Notes: a model not told the origin generated them from the sequence alone. A stretch of DNA of 63,143 nt from an uncultured Lachnospiraceae bacterium (GCA_944384295.1 CALWSU010000011.1:1-63143), one strand, 5' to 3'; positions 51,695 to 60,711 are shown, numbered from the stretch's first letter. Numbers and translations: made by a program.

Positions 51695-51860
51695 AAAAAG
51701 TTCCTTCCTTTCCATATGTCAATAAGAATGTAAATATAAAAAATATAAATTTTTTTTATAAAAATATACATATACAATGATATGAAATGTAAAGCAAGAA
51801 AAATGCGGAATGATGCTAAGTTTTGCCTTTATTGTACGATATTTTCAGTATACAAGCAAG

Positions 51861-51903
51861 CAAAAAGAACAGCCGCAATCCTGTTGGTAGAATACGGCTG
51901 CTC
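51861..51903 (-). terminator. terminator of the GH26-like gene
   Basis: On the minus strand GAGCAGCCGTATTC pairs imperfectly with GATTGCGGCTGTTC and is followed by TTTTTGC. Confidence 0.7.
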
Positions 51904-51940
51904 ATTTGATTATACTTTACTGAAATGAAAATGCGTGCTT

Positions 51941-53554
51941 TTAGATAGCAGCAAAGGATACTGTACCATCAGCGGCTTTATTCAACTGGTATGTTTTGGT
52001 TTGATAGAAGCCATTCGGTGCAGAGAACACAACTTTTAATGTGTGTGCGCCAACACTCAGACCAGAGGTATCCAACTGACAACGATAAGGCATTGCAGCT
52101 TGTGTTGCTACCCATTGGTCATCTACAGAATAAGTTGCTGTTACATTTTGTCCAATGACGTCACAATATGCGCGTAATGTCAAAACACCGGATTGTCCAG
52201 TTGCAGAGGTCAAAGGTACAAATGTAGGTGCAGTTGCGCCAACGGTCGAAATCAAAGTAGGATTGGAACGCAGTGCGCTATTATACGCGTTTTGCATGGT
52301 TGTGCTGTTTGCCAAATGATAATCATAACCACCTAAATTGTTATCAAAATAAATGATAGCTTTTACCTGTGGATATACCATATTCAATGTATTATACATT
52401 TCGGAAAGACGCTGAGATGCAAAAGAAGATAAATCGCCAGCACCCGAAACATTATGTCCACTGCCCCCTTCTGTGACAATCAGAGGTTTTTGATATTTCT
52501 GGGCTAATGCAGCAGTTTCTGCCATATTTTTCACAGGGTCTGCATATTCGCCAATACCAAAATACATTTCGTTAGTATCTGCGCCTGTTTTGGGATCATA
52601 TGCAAACTGGTATTTATTCATATATAAAGAAGTGCCAATCCAGTCTACCACTTCACTTCCTGGGAAATATTCTTCCATATTTCCACCCCAAGAAGAGGTA
52701 TAGTTGGTAGAGAATACCAAAGCAACATTGGGCGCGGTTTGACGTGCCATATTAGCAATACGTGTATATGCAGCCTTAAAATCTGCTGGTGTGGTAGCGT
52801 TTTGCCATACATTCATTTCGCCACCAATACGCAAAAGTACAGGTCCTTTCAAGGTTGCCAGATAAGACAATGTCTGTTGGATTTGGGTATCCAAAGAACC
52901 ACTGTTGACAGAAGCAACGGTCCCTGCTTCATTTGGGAAATTCAGAGCGATATGAATGGCACGGCTGCCATTGTCTACAGGATCAATCAAATAGGCATAA
53001 TCAGCGGCAGTTTCTTGTCCCAATTCGACATAGAATGATACAATGGATTCATTCGCAACAGAAGCAGCATTTTGTTCGTTATAAGTGCGTCCATACCAAG
53101 TACCGCTTTTGGGTTCATTTTTAGCACCATAGTAAGGCGCGGTTGCATTATTGACTAAGGCATAAACATTTGTGCCAGGTTCGATTTTTTTCTGACGGGC
53201 ATTTGCCATGATGACAGCATCAGTAAAGCCAAGATACTGTCCATATTTTGCAACTTCAGAAAGAGCTTGTTTGGCTGCATAGTAATTGCCTTTGGCTTCA
53301 TAAATCGGATAATTTGCATAATTGACATTATAGCGAATGGAAGCCACATCTGCATCTAAAGGTGCATTTTGATAAAACTGTAAAAGTGCGTTGCCGGTAG
53401 TCAGCATTTGTTCTTGATTACCTGCGTTTTTGGCTTCATTAAACGCGGACAAGTAAGACCAATAGCCTGTTGGATGTGCGCCGAAAGCTGTCACGCCAAA
53501 CAACAGGCTGGCAGACAAACCAAGCGCAATGGTTTTTTTGATTTTGTGTTTCAT
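51941..53554 (-). CDS. secreted GH26-like glycoside hydrolase with Ig-like C-terminus
   Basis: Protein of 537 residues with a signal peptide (MKHKIKKTIALGLSASLLFG, cleavage near AFG). After about 120 helical residues comes a TIM-barrel hydrolase resembling GH26 mannanase-type enzymes: RIGGEMNVW supplies the likely acid/base Glu, VIVTEGGSG the likely nucleophile Glu, and DWIGTSLYMN lies between. The last 90 residues (VLTLRAYCDVIGQNVTATYS and LSVGAHTLKVVF) resemble an Ig-like bacterial domain. It lacks LPXTG and membrane anchors, so it is probably released or held by the N-terminal part. It has its own promoter and terminator. Substrate unknown. Confidence 0.78.
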   Translation of the reverse strand: MKHKIKKTIALGLSASLLFGVTAFGAHPTGYWSYLSAFNEAKNAGNQEQMLTTGNALLQFYQNAPLDADVASIRYNVNYANYPIYEAKGNYYAAKQALSEVAKYGQYLGFTDAVIMANARQKKIEPGTNVYALVNNATAPYYGAKNEPKSGTWYGRTYNEQNAASVANESIVSFYVELGQETAADYAYLIDPVDNGSRAIHIALNFPNEAGTVASVNSGSLDTQIQQTLSYLATLKGPVLLRIGGEMNVWQNATTPADFKAAYTRIANMARQTAPNVALVFSTNYTSSWGGNMEEYFPGSEVVDWIGTSLYMNKYQFAYDPKTGADTNEMYFGIGEYADPVKNMAETAALAQKYQKPLIVTEGGSGHNVSGAGDLSSFASQRLSEMYNTLNMVYPQVKAIIYFDNNLGGYDYHLANSTTMQNAYNSALRSNPTLISTVGATAPTFVPLTSATGQSGVLTLRAYCDVIGQNVTATYSVDDQWVATQAAMPYRCQLDTSGLSVGAHTLKVVFSAPNGFYQTKTYQLNKAADGTVSFAAI

Positions 53555-53598
53555 AGATACTCCCCCTTATATAGCAAATTGTATATTTTATATAGCAT

Positions 53599-53627
53599 AT
53601 TATATAAAATTATTTTTAAAAAGTAAA
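53599..53627 (-). promoter_or_regulatory. promoter of the GH26-like gene
   Basis: On the minus strand TTTACT (53627-53622) and a perfect TATAAT (53604-53599) are 17 nt apart, 45 bases before the start codon. The area is very AT-rich. Confidence 0.55.
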
Positions 53628-53707
53628 GCAATATGAGTTATGTATACAAAAATATAGAGAAGAATACAACAATATGAAATAAATTATATTGAGAATAAAA
53701 AATATTA

Positions 53708-53736
53708 TTGACAAATCGGATAGTCAAAAATATATG
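53708..53736 (+). promoter_or_regulatory. plus-strand promoter with no gene in front
   Basis: A perfect TTGACA (53708-53713) and TATATG (53731-53736) are 17 nt apart. Transcription would start near 53743 and meet the terminator hairpin at once, then run antisense into the gene at 53796. It may be chance in AT-rich DNA. Confidence 0.35.
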
Positions 53737-53747
53737 TACCAATACAA

Positions 53748-53785
53748 AAAAGCGTTTTTATGATAGGATACATAAAAACGCTTTT
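53748..53785 (-). terminator. terminator of the anchored-protein gene
   Basis: AAAAGCGTTTTTATG (53748-53762) pairs exactly with CATAAAAACGCTTTT (53771-53785). On the minus strand it is followed by TTGTATTGG after a T run. Confidence 0.85.
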
Positions 53786-53795
53786 CGATCTTTGT

Positions 53796-54281
53796 TTATT
53801 TCTTTTTATTTTTTGTGGGAGCAGATTCCTTTTGTTCGCTTACCATTTCATTCATTTTGGTAGAAATCTTTTCAGAGAATGTTTTATTTTTCTTGTCTGC
53901 AAGATTCATGCCTGTGATGGATACAATATAAATACCAGCTAAATCCACTTTTAAGCTTTTTTTCACAGGCAAAGCTTCATACACTGGTTTGTCACACATC
54001 AAAGTCATGATTTGTGGTCCGATTTTTGCTTTGACCAAATTTGCTTTGCGCATACGAGCGGTTTTTGGCATTTGTTCATAAACACCTTTTGGCAGATTAT
54101 GCGCTGTGGGTTTTTCTTGTTTTTTATCAATCACAAAAATTTGCATCGTCATGCGGTTTTGATCGATAAAATCTTGTGCCTGTATCATACGGCGCATATT
54201 TTTTTTGTTGAGATAGTAGGCACCTGCCAATGCGGCAGCTACTATGATGAGAATGATGATCAATACATCAAAAAAAGTCAC
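53796..54281 (-). CDS. unknown protein with one N-terminal membrane helix
   Basis: Protein of 161 residues. One hydrophobic helix (VLIIILIIVAAALAGAYYL) is followed by a basic, soluble domain with RRMIQAQDFIDQNRMTMQIFVIDKK and a Lys-rich end (APTKNKKK), probably cytoplasmic. I do not recognise the family, though the pattern of a short helix then a conserved basic domain is seen in conserved Clostridia proteins of unknown role. The start is GTG at 54281: AAGGAGG ends 8 bases before it and the helix begins directly, so a longer frame starting at 54317 is rejected. It diverges from cls. Confidence 0.7.
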   Translation of the reverse strand: MTFFDVLIIILIIVAAALAGAYYLNKKNMRRMIQAQDFIDQNRMTMQIFVIDKKQEKPTAHNLPKGVYEQMPKTARMRKANLVKAKIGPQIMTLMCDKPVYEALPVKKSLKVDLAGIYIVSITGMNLADKKNKTFSEKISTKMNEMVSEQKESAPTKNKKK

Positions 54282-54397
54282 GAATATTTCCTCCTTGCCA
54301 AAACTCAAATTTTTCACATTATGTAATTGTATCAGAATTTATGAGAATAGGGAAGTATAAAATATAAAATTTTCGTTTTTTTTTGAGCATAAGCGGC

Positions 54398-54426
54398 TTG
54401 CAGGAACGTGTGAACTTGCGTATACT
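54398..54426 (+). promoter_or_regulatory. promoter of cls
   Basis: TTGCAG (54398-54403) and TATACT (54421-54426) are 17 nt apart, 66 bases before the cls start. Confidence 0.65.
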
Positions 54427-54491
54427 ACTGTATAACATGATATGAATTCTATTGATTTTACAAAAATCGCGTAGAAGATGGGAGGGGTGAT

Positions 54492-55985
54492 ATGGGAAAT
54501 ATAAGCAGTATAGGCAGTGTGAGTATCTGGACGATTTTTGCATATTTGGCATTGGCAGTGATTATCATTAATGTGATTCTTGCGGGTTTTGTTGTGTTTT
54601 TTGAACGACGCAATCCTGCCAGCAGTTGGGCGTGGTTATTGGTATTATTATTTATACCAGTGTTTGGCTTTTTGATTTATATGATATTTGGGCGAAACAG
54701 CAAACGAGAAAAAATGTTCCAAGAAAAAGCGGAATATGACAGAGAAGTTTATTATCAATACTTATTGCAGGATACGCGCAGTGTTGGGCGTGTAAAGGAA
54801 CAAAAAGCAATTATACAAAACGGAGGACAGTTAGTAGAGGCAGATTATTTGACAGATTTGGCATATCTACACATCAATTCTGGAAGTTGGCTGACTTGCA
54901 ATAATCAAGTCAAACGTTTTATATCAGGCAAAGAAAAATTTGACGCTTTGATTGCGGATATTCGTGCAGCAAAAGAATTTATACATTTGGAATATTATAT
55001 CTGGCGTGCGGACAAGCTGGGGGTGCAATTGGTCAAAGAATTGACCCAAAAAGCAAAAGAAGGTGTCGAAGTCCGTTTATTGTATGATGGTATGGGCAAT
55101 GCGACTTTACCAAAAGGTTTTTTTTATGAATTGCATCGTGCAGGTGGTTTTACGGCTGCATTTTTACCGCCCTTTTTCGTAAGATTAAATTATCGAAATC
55201 ACAGAAAGCTTTGTATCATAGATGGCAAAATTGGTTATATTGGCGGTTTTAATGTAGGGGACGAATATCTGGGAATCGTGAAACGATATGGTCCTTGGAG
55301 AGATACCCATTTACGTATAGAAGGTGATGCCATTGATCAGATGCAGATACGTTTTATCAAAGACTGGAATTTTACGACAAAATATGGAAAAGTAGAATTA
55401 GACCAGCGATATTTTCCATTGCGGGAACAAACAGAAGGCATCAATATGCAGATCGTTTCCAGCGGTCCAGATACAAAATGGCGCAATGTACACAATGGCT
55501 ATTTTAAAATGATCAATGAGGCGGAACATCATATCTATCTGACGACGCCATACTTTGTACCAGATGATGGTATTTTTGAAGGATTGCGCGTAGCAGCACT
55601 TTCGGGATTAGATGTCAGGATTTTGATACCAGGAAATCCAGATCATTTCTTTGTATATTGGGCAAGTATGTCTTATTTAGGACAACTTTTGGAAGCAGGC
55701 GTAAGATGTTATCAGTATGAACAAGGATTTATACATGCAAAATGTATTTGCATTGATGGGAAAATGTCTTCTGTGGGCACGGCAAATATGGACATACGCA
55801 GTTTTGATTTAAATTTTGAAGTGAATGCGTTTTTATATGATACAGATGTGACAAAGCAATTAGAAGAAGATTTTTTGATGGATTTGAAAAAATCTGTAGA
55901 AATTACAAAAGAATGGTATGCACGCAGAAGATGGTGGTTCCGTGTGAAAGAAGCGGTAGCAAGGCTGATTTCTCCAATGTTATAA
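54492..55985 (+). CDS. cls: cardiolipin synthase
   Basis: Protein of 497 residues, the Cls length. Two N-terminal membrane helices (TIFAYLALAVIIINVILAGF and WAWLLVLLFIPVFGFLIYMIF) are followed by two phospholipase D domains. HKD motif one is HRKLCIIDGKIGYIGGFN and motif two is HAKCICIDGKMSSVGTAN, both complete. It condenses two phosphatidylglycerol molecules into cardiolipin and glycerol. GGGAGGGGTGAT precedes the ATG. An acyl-ACP thioesterase follows 60 bases on. Confidence 0.95.
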   Translation: MGNISSIGSVSIWTIFAYLALAVIIINVILAGFVVFFERRNPASSWAWLLVLLFIPVFGFLIYMIFGRNSKREKMFQEKAEYDREVYYQYLLQDTRSVGRVKEQKAIIQNGGQLVEADYLTDLAYLHINSGSWLTCNNQVKRFISGKEKFDALIADIRAAKEFIHLEYYIWRADKLGVQLVKELTQKAKEGVEVRLLYDGMGNATLPKGFFYELHRAGGFTAAFLPPFFVRLNYRNHRKLCIIDGKIGYIGGFNVGDEYLGIVKRYGPWRDTHLRIEGDAIDQMQIRFIKDWNFTTKYGKVELDQRYFPLREQTEGINMQIVSSGPDTKWRNVHNGYFKMINEAEHHIYLTTPYFVPDDGIFEGLRVAALSGLDVRILIPGNPDHFFVYWASMSYLGQLLEAGVRCYQYEQGFIHAKCICIDGKMSSVGTANMDIRSFDLNFEVNAFLYDTDVTKQLEEDFLMDLKKSVEITKEWYARRRWWFRVKEAVARLISPML

Positions 55986-56045
55986 AATGTTATAAATGAT
56001 TGCAGAACGCTATCAATTGCTGTAGAGGAGGAATGGTAAAAGAAT

Positions 56046-56801
56046 ATGAAAGGGTATACACAAGAACAGAAAATCACATATTATCAAATAGACCAAAAGG
56101 GGACGCTTTCTCCTGCGGCGTTATTGGCAGCATTGCAGAATGTAGCGATTGCACATGCAGATCATTTGGGTTATACATTAGAGGAAATGGAAAAACGGCA
56201 ATGTGGTTGGGTGGTAATCCACTGGCATATTGCCATAGAACATATGCCAAAACATTTAGAGCAAATACGATTGGATACTTGGTGCAGCAAATGCAGAGGG
56301 TTGCAGGCAGAAAGATGTTATGCCATATATGACGAAAAGGGAACCGTTTTGGCGAAAGCAATGTCACGTTGGGTATTTATGGATTTTGTGAAACGAAAAC
56401 CGGCAACGATACCGAAAGAAATGATAGAGGCATATGGAAGCAATCAACCACCTGCAATAGAAGGTGAAAAATTTGATATGCCAAAACAACAAGAGGGCGA
56501 TGTGGTCGGGCATCAAGAATTTGTTGTGACACGTCGGGATACAGACACAAATCGTCATGTCAATAATGTAAAATATTTGGAATGGGCATTAGATGATGTA
56601 CCAGATGAAATATATGATGATATGACATTAAAAGATATTCGTATATTATACCGTAAAGAATGCCGCAAAGGAGATATTGTACGTACCAAAACAATCATAC
56701 AGCCTCATCCAAAGGGAATCTGTGGCAAGCAAAGTATCACTTGGATCTATCATGCAGAAGGTGATATATTGGCAGAAGCCGTATTGATTTGGGAAAAATA
56801 A
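56046..56801 (+). CDS. acyl-ACP thioesterase
   Basis: Protein of 251 residues with two hotdog domains, as in bacterial FatA/FatB-type thioesterases. YYQIDQKGTLSPAALLAALQNVA opens the first. The second has the catalytic segment DTNRHVNNVKYLEW, where the Asp, Asn and His of DxNxHxN are all present. It hydrolyses acyl-ACP to free fatty acids, ending chain growth. GAGGAGGAATGG precedes the start. Its position after cls suggests lipid adjustment, though free fatty acid release has no obvious partner here. Confidence 0.88.
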   Translation: MKGYTQEQKITYYQIDQKGTLSPAALLAALQNVAIAHADHLGYTLEEMEKRQCGWVVIHWHIAIEHMPKHLEQIRLDTWCSKCRGLQAERCYAIYDEKGTVLAKAMSRWVFMDFVKRKPATIPKEMIEAYGSNQPPAIEGEKFDMPKQQEGDVVGHQEFVVTRRDTDTNRHVNNVKYLEWALDDVPDEIYDDMTLKDIRILYRKECRKGDIVRTKTIIQPHPKGICGKQSITWIYHAEGDILAEAVLIWEK

Positions 56802-56881
56802 AAAATAACGGATTACAAATAACAATAGAAAATAAAAAATAAATACATGGCAAGGATAGAATCACAGAAGGTGGTGATTTT

Positions 56882-57952
56882 ATGTGGGCATATTGGAAAA
56901 CACATAAAGAAAAATGGCAAGATATTTTTGTGATGTGTGTAGCGATTTTAGGAAGTATATTATTTTTTCGATATTTATTTCCGATTATTTTACCTTTTTT
57001 GATTGGTTGGTTGCTCAGCAAATGTTTTTTGCCATTAGCAAAACGTTTGGAAGCATGGCATGTACCCCAATGGTGTGCGGCGTTATGCTGCATTTTGCTA
57101 TTGCTGGGAATCGTTTCTTTATTTGGTGCTTTGATTGGAAATCGGATTGTAGCACAGGCAAAGAATTTTGCTTCACAAATGCCGCAATATATTGATGCTT
57201 TACGCGATGCTATGGATACATTTTGGCGTTGGGTGGATACAAAATTGGTGGATTTGCCAGATGTGGTACAAAATGCAATTTTGCAGGCAAAAAGTAATTT
57301 GACTTCTATATTGTTAGGGATTGTACAAAACAAAGGTTCTGCACCCTTGACCTCTGTACCGAATTTTCTGCTTGGGCTGCTGATTGCTTTATTATCTGCA
57401 TATTTCTTTATCAAAGATAGAGAAGGGATTCACAATATATATGAAAAGTATGTGCTTACATTATTTGGCAGGGGCTTAGAACGGACAAAACAAGAATTAA
57501 AAACATCATTATGGGGTTATATAAAAACACAATTGATTTTGATGATATATACATTTGCAATCACATTGGTGGGGTTGACGATACTACATTCCCCATTTGC
57601 GTTATTGCTCGCAATCATCATTGCGATAATTGATGCATTACCTTTTTTTGGCAGCGGCTTTATATTATGGCCGGGCGCTTTGATTCATTTGATACTGGGA
57701 GATCCAAAAATGGCAATTGGATATCTTGTGATATATGGTGCAGTACAAATTATGCGGCAAATCATGCAGCCCAAAATTTTGGGGACGCAAATTGGATTGC
57801 ACCCTTTACTGACACTATTTGCCATGTATTTTGGATACCGCAGTATTGGTTTTTGGGGCTTGATTTTAGGTCCTGTGTTGGCGGTATTGTTAAAAGCATA
57901 TTTTCAGACCAGACAAAAAACGCATGAGGTCACAGAAAATATACAGAAATGA
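56882..57952 (+). CDS. sporulation membrane protein YtvI-like (AI-2E transporter family)
   Basis: Protein of 356 residues with seven to eight membrane helices and a large central soluble part, typical of the AI-2E/PerM family. IIAIIDALPFFGSGFILWPGA and the C-terminal PKILGTQIGLHPLLTLFAMYFGYRSIGFWGLILGP region match YtvI, a sporulation-associated member. The family's transport role is unproven. GAAGGTGGTGA precedes the ATG. cysK follows after 21 bases. Confidence 0.85.
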   Translation: MWAYWKTHKEKWQDIFVMCVAILGSILFFRYLFPIILPFLIGWLLSKCFLPLAKRLEAWHVPQWCAALCCILLLLGIVSLFGALIGNRIVAQAKNFASQMPQYIDALRDAMDTFWRWVDTKLVDLPDVVQNAILQAKSNLTSILLGIVQNKGSAPLTSVPNFLLGLLIALLSAYFFIKDREGIHNIYEKYVLTLFGRGLERTKQELKTSLWGYIKTQLILMIYTFAITLVGLTILHSPFALLLAIIIAIIDALPFFGSGFILWPGALIHLILGDPKMAIGYLVIYGAVQIMRQIMQPKILGTQIGLHPLLTLFAMYFGYRSIGFWGLILGPVLAVLLKAYFQTRQKTHEVTENIQK

Positions 57953-57973
57953 AAACAGAAAGGAAGAAACAGT

Positions 57974-58918
57974 ATGGCAAAGATTTATCATAACATTGCA
58001 CAGTTGATTGGAAATACACCACTTTTGGAACTGACACACCTAGAAAAACAAGAAGGGATTGCAGCAAAAATACTGGCAAAAGTAGAATTTTTGAATCCTG
58101 GCGGCAGTGTCAAAGATAGAGTGGCACAAAAAATGGTGGAAGATGCTGAGAAAAAAGGCATTTTAAAACTAGGTGCGACAATCATCGAACCAACAAGCGG
58201 GAATACAGGGATTGGTTTGGCAGTGATGGCAGCAGCAAAAGGATACAAAGCAATCATCGTTATGCCAGATAGCATGAGTATGGAACGCAGATTGCTGATG
58301 ACTGCTTTTGGTGCAGAACTGGTTTTGACAGAAGGCGCAAAGGGTATGGCTGGCGCGATTGCAAAGGCGGAAGAATTGGCAAAAGAAATTCCAAATTCTT
58401 TTATACCAGGACAGTTCGATAATGCAAGCAATCCACAAGCACATTATGAAACAACAGGTCCAGAAATTTACAAGGATACAGATGGAGAAGTGGATATTTT
58501 TATTGCAGGGATTGGTACTGGTGGTACATTGACAGGTGTAGGCAGATATTTGAAAGAACAAAAGCCAAATGTACAGGTGATTGGTGTGGAACCAGCATCT
58601 TCTCCATTGTTAACACAAGGCAGAGCAGGCAGTCACGGTTTGCAGGGGATTGGTGCGAATTTTGTACCATCTATATTAGATACTACAATCTATGAAGAAG
58701 TGATTCCTGTTACAGAAGAAGAAGCATATGCAGCAGGTCGTGCAGTGGCACAAAAAGAGGGTTTGATGGTTGGGATTTCTTCTGGTGCAGCGATCCATGC
58801 AGCGTTGCAAGTGGCAAAAAGACCAGAAAACAAAGGAAAAACGATTGTAGTATTATTGCCAGATACAGGGGATCGGTATTTATCTACCCCTATGTTCCAG
58901 ACACAGACAGAAAAATAA
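57974..58918 (+). CDS. cysK: cysteine synthase A
   Basis: Protein of 314 residues, full length. The PLP-binding Lys47 lies in NPGGSVKDR. The phosphate loop GTGGTLTG and the substrate loop TSGNTGIGLA are intact, as is the final LPDTGDRYLST. It makes cysteine from O-acetylserine and sulfide in the cytoplasm. AAAGGAAG precedes the ATG. No cysE partner or sulfur-responsive riboswitch is in the window. A terminator at 58999 follows, and prophage-like genes begin 430 bases later. Confidence 0.96.
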   Translation: MAKIYHNIAQLIGNTPLLELTHLEKQEGIAAKILAKVEFLNPGGSVKDRVAQKMVEDAEKKGILKLGATIIEPTSGNTGIGLAVMAAAKGYKAIIVMPDSMSMERRLLMTAFGAELVLTEGAKGMAGAIAKAEELAKEIPNSFIPGQFDNASNPQAHYETTGPEIYKDTDGEVDIFIAGIGTGGTLTGVGRYLKEQKPNVQVIGVEPASSPLLTQGRAGSHGLQGIGANFVPSILDTTIYEEVIPVTEEEAYAAGRAVAQKEGLMVGISSGAAIHAALQVAKRPENKGKTIVVLLPDTGDRYLSTPMFQTQTEK

Positions 58919-58998
58919 GTAAGAAATAAGAAAAAATAAGTTGCTCAAAAGCACATTGAGTCTATAAAAATAGAAAAAAATAACAAAATAGCAAAAGC

Positions 58999-59060
58999 AA
59001 AGGGAGTAATTCAATGACTTCGATGGTTTCGATAGGGAATGACTCCCTTTATTTTTGTAT
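58999..59060 (+). terminator. terminator of cysK
   Basis: AAAGGGAGT-ATTC pairs with GAAT-ACTCCCTTT across a loop of about 26 bases, followed by ATTTTTGTATTTTT. Confidence 0.75.
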
Positions 59061-59348
59061 TTTTGATGAGAGAAAAAAGAATTTTTGCAGTCAAAAAGTA
59101 TGAGAATATGAGTTCTCAAAATAGCACACACAAAATGTCACGATATGTGAAATAAATATAAAATAATGAAAAAAACATTTGTTTTTTAGTGATACTAGGA
59201 GAAAGAGTGCTTTTGATTTGTTTAAAAATAACGCTTTGCACAAAAATATAAAAAAAAGATTAGTGAAAAAGAGAATGGAAAGAATACGAAAAACGTGATA
59301 AGTTAAGAGAAATCGAACTAATGTTCCGTATTTCTGAGGGGGTATGTC
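59061..59348. other. AT-rich gap at the likely left prophage boundary
   Basis: No gene is seen on either strand. The only structure noted is a small inverted repeat GAGAATATGAGTTCTC near 59101-59116. An attachment site may lie here, but with no matching right end in the window it cannot be placed. Confidence 0.4.
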
Positions 59349-59453
59349 ATGAAAGAAGAATATAAAAAAGCAATTATACAACTGATTTTATCCATAGAGA
59401 ATGAGGAGATTTTACGCAAAATCTATACATATATTTTGGTCAAAAAACGGTAA
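59349..59453 (+). CDS. small conserved-looking phage-associated protein
   Basis: Protein of 34 residues (MKEEYKKAIIQLILSIEN at its start, ending YTYILVKKR). A GAGGGGG site lies 7 bases before the ATG. The pattern of a short amphipathic helix with EILRKIYTYI is like the tiny proteins often found beside phage-type repressors in Firmicutes; this is recollection, not a search. It is the first gene right of cysK. Confidence 0.5.
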   Translation: MKEEYKKAIIQLILSIENEEILRKIYTYILVKKR

Positions 59454-59792
59454 TGTAACAAATAGGATTATGGTATCGAAGCAAAATACAACAAGATACA
59501 GATTTTTCTATCTCATTTTTGTGATTTCATAGAGGGAAATAGGATAAGAACAAAAATAGAAAATGATAATGTCAAAGACCAGAAGTGTTTATCAGTATGG
59601 GGAGTGATAGAGAGCGATTGGAAGCAATTAGAAATGATTGGGAATTTAGAGAAATATGGACAGTATGGAAACGAGAACAGCATAGGAAAATATAAATGGA
59701 TCATATAAAGTATAGAAAAAAGACAGAAAGAAGTTATCATACAATGCAATTAAATGGAGGAAGCTATCAAAGAATCGAGAAACAAAATAGAA
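59454..59792. other. gap without a convincing gene
   Basis: Short frames exist, for example a 32-codon one at 59597-59695, but none has a ribosome binding site. The sequence is purine-rich on the plus strand. No promoter, repeat or hairpin stands out until the terminator at 59793. Confidence 0.4.
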
Positions 59793-59840
59793 AAAACGCG
59801 GATTGCAACAATAGGAATTGTTTGCAAAACGCGTTTTTTT
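59793..59840. terminator. terminator downstream of the repressor gene
   Basis: AAAACGCG pairs with CGCGTTTT, with an inner TTGCAACAAT/ATTGTTTGCAA pairing. T runs on the right and A runs on the left let it work in both directions, including for the minus-strand repressor. Confidence 0.8.
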
Positions 59841-59860
59841 GTTTTATGGAAATGATTTTG

Positions 59861-60250
59861 TTATTTTGTTTTTGGTGTGTATTCTTTGTTTTCAAATTGT
59901 GCCAATGCACAGATAAAAGATTGTATCACCTGTTTACTTGTGGCATCCAATGCCCAATAAGTTTGTAAAAAAGTTTTGATAAAAGAATCTTCGCTTTCCT
60001 CAATTTCAGAAAGGATACGCGAAAATGTATCCTGTGGCAGTTCAGGCAAAAACATATCACCTATGCCATGTTCTAAAAAATCAGGGCTGACATAGAGTTT
60101 TTCATAAAGCATTTGTTTATTGCGCGCGGTTAAAGATGCGCGTCCGCTTTCGATGGCGCTGATAGCGGTTTGTTTGATATTCAAAATTTCAGCAAGTTCT
60201 GTTTGCGTCATGTGCTTCGCTTTGCGTATCATCTTAAGACGTTCGTTCAT
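59861..60250 (-). CDS. XRE-family phage-type repressor
   Basis: Protein of 129 residues. The N-terminal 60 residues are a Cro/cI helix-turn-helix (RLKMIRKAKHMTQTELAEIL, then KQTAISAIESGRASLTARNK). The C-terminal half is helical (ILSEIEESEDSFIKTFLQTYW) with no LexA-type protease motif, so it would need antirepressor or another signal rather than RecA cleavage. Start ATG at 60250 follows AAAGGAGG; the frame open upstream crosses the promoter. It diverges from the early genes and is likely to control both promoters through the operators at 60275 and 60326. Confidence 0.88.
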   Translation of the reverse strand: MNERLKMIRKAKHMTQTELAEILNIKQTAISAIESGRASLTARNKQMLYEKLYVSPDFLEHGIGDMFLPELPQDTFSRILSEIEESEDSFIKTFLQTYWALDATSKQVIQSFICALAQFENKEYTPKTK

Positions 60251-60271
60251 GCTTTTTACCTCCTTTCCGTT

Positions 60272-60300
60272 AGGATAGCAATAAATAATTTTTTTGTCAA
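60272..60300 (-). promoter_or_regulatory. repressor promoter
   Basis: On the minus strand a perfect TTGACA (60300-60295) and TATCCT (60277-60272) are 17 nt apart, 22 bases before the repressor start. Confidence 0.7.
60275..60289. promoter_or_regulatory. operator repeat O1
   Basis: ATAGCAATAAATAAT, identical to 60326-60340. It overlaps the spacer and -10 of the repressor promoter, as an autoregulatory operator would. Confidence 0.65.
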
Positions 60301-60318
60301 CAAAAAGAGAGATTTCTA

Positions 60319-60347
60319 TTGACAAATAGCAATAAATAATATATATT
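60319..60347 (+). promoter_or_regulatory. early-gene promoter of the prophage
   Basis: A perfect TTGACA (60319-60324) and TATATT (60342-60347) are 17 nt apart. It fires away from the repressor into the small early genes. Confidence 0.75.
60326..60340. promoter_or_regulatory. operator repeat O2
   Basis: Second exact copy of the 15-base repeat, filling the spacer of the early promoter between -35 and -10. A bound repressor would block polymerase. Confidence 0.65.
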
Positions 60348-60392
60348 TATAAAAAATAAAGTAATTATTAATATTTTGCGGGAGGTGCGCAG

Positions 60393-60530
60393 ATGACTGA
60401 AAAAGAACGGAAGTATTGGATTGCAGTATTAGAAAAAGAAAAAAGTATGCTGGAATTGGCAATTGCCATTTGTCTATTGGCACAGCAAAAAGAAAAAAAG
60501 CATGTGAAAATGAATAGATGCATAAAGTGA
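60393..60530 (+). CDS. small phage early protein (45 residues)
   Basis: MTEKERKYWIAVLEKEKSML at its start, then a helix AIAICLLAQQ and a basic end. GGGAGGTG lies 7 bases before the ATG. It is the first gene after the early promoter, a position often held by Cro-like or excision factors, but no helix-turn-helix is seen. Function unknown. Confidence 0.55.
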   Translation: MTEKERKYWIAVLEKEKSMLELAIAICLLAQQKEKKHVKMNRCIK

Positions 60531-60552
60531 AACAAAAAACGAAGGTGATCAG

Positions 60553-60711
60553 ATGCAATACCAATTAGGTGAAACAAAAATCATCATAGAGGAAACATTT
60601 TGTCAAGCAGTAAAACAGGAAGAAATCAATCGAGCGACAGCAAAAACGATATATGAAAATGTATTGCGTTGGTTTTGGGCGGAACAAAAAGCAACTTCGG
60701 AAAAAATGTAA
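60553..60711 (+). CDS. small phage early protein (52 residues)
   Basis: Mostly helical, acidic at the N-terminus (GETKIIIEETF) and with an aromatic patch (VLRWFWAEQ) near residue 40. GAAGGTGATC precedes the ATG. It lies 22 bases after the previous small gene. Not recognised. Confidence 0.55.
   Translation: MQYQLGETKIIIEETFCQAVKQEEINRATAKTIYENVLRWFWAEQKATSEKM

Noticed and set aside
59597..59695. 32-codon frame starting MGSDRERLEAIRND
   Set aside because: Composition is protein-like but no ribosome site precedes it and nothing similar is known to me.
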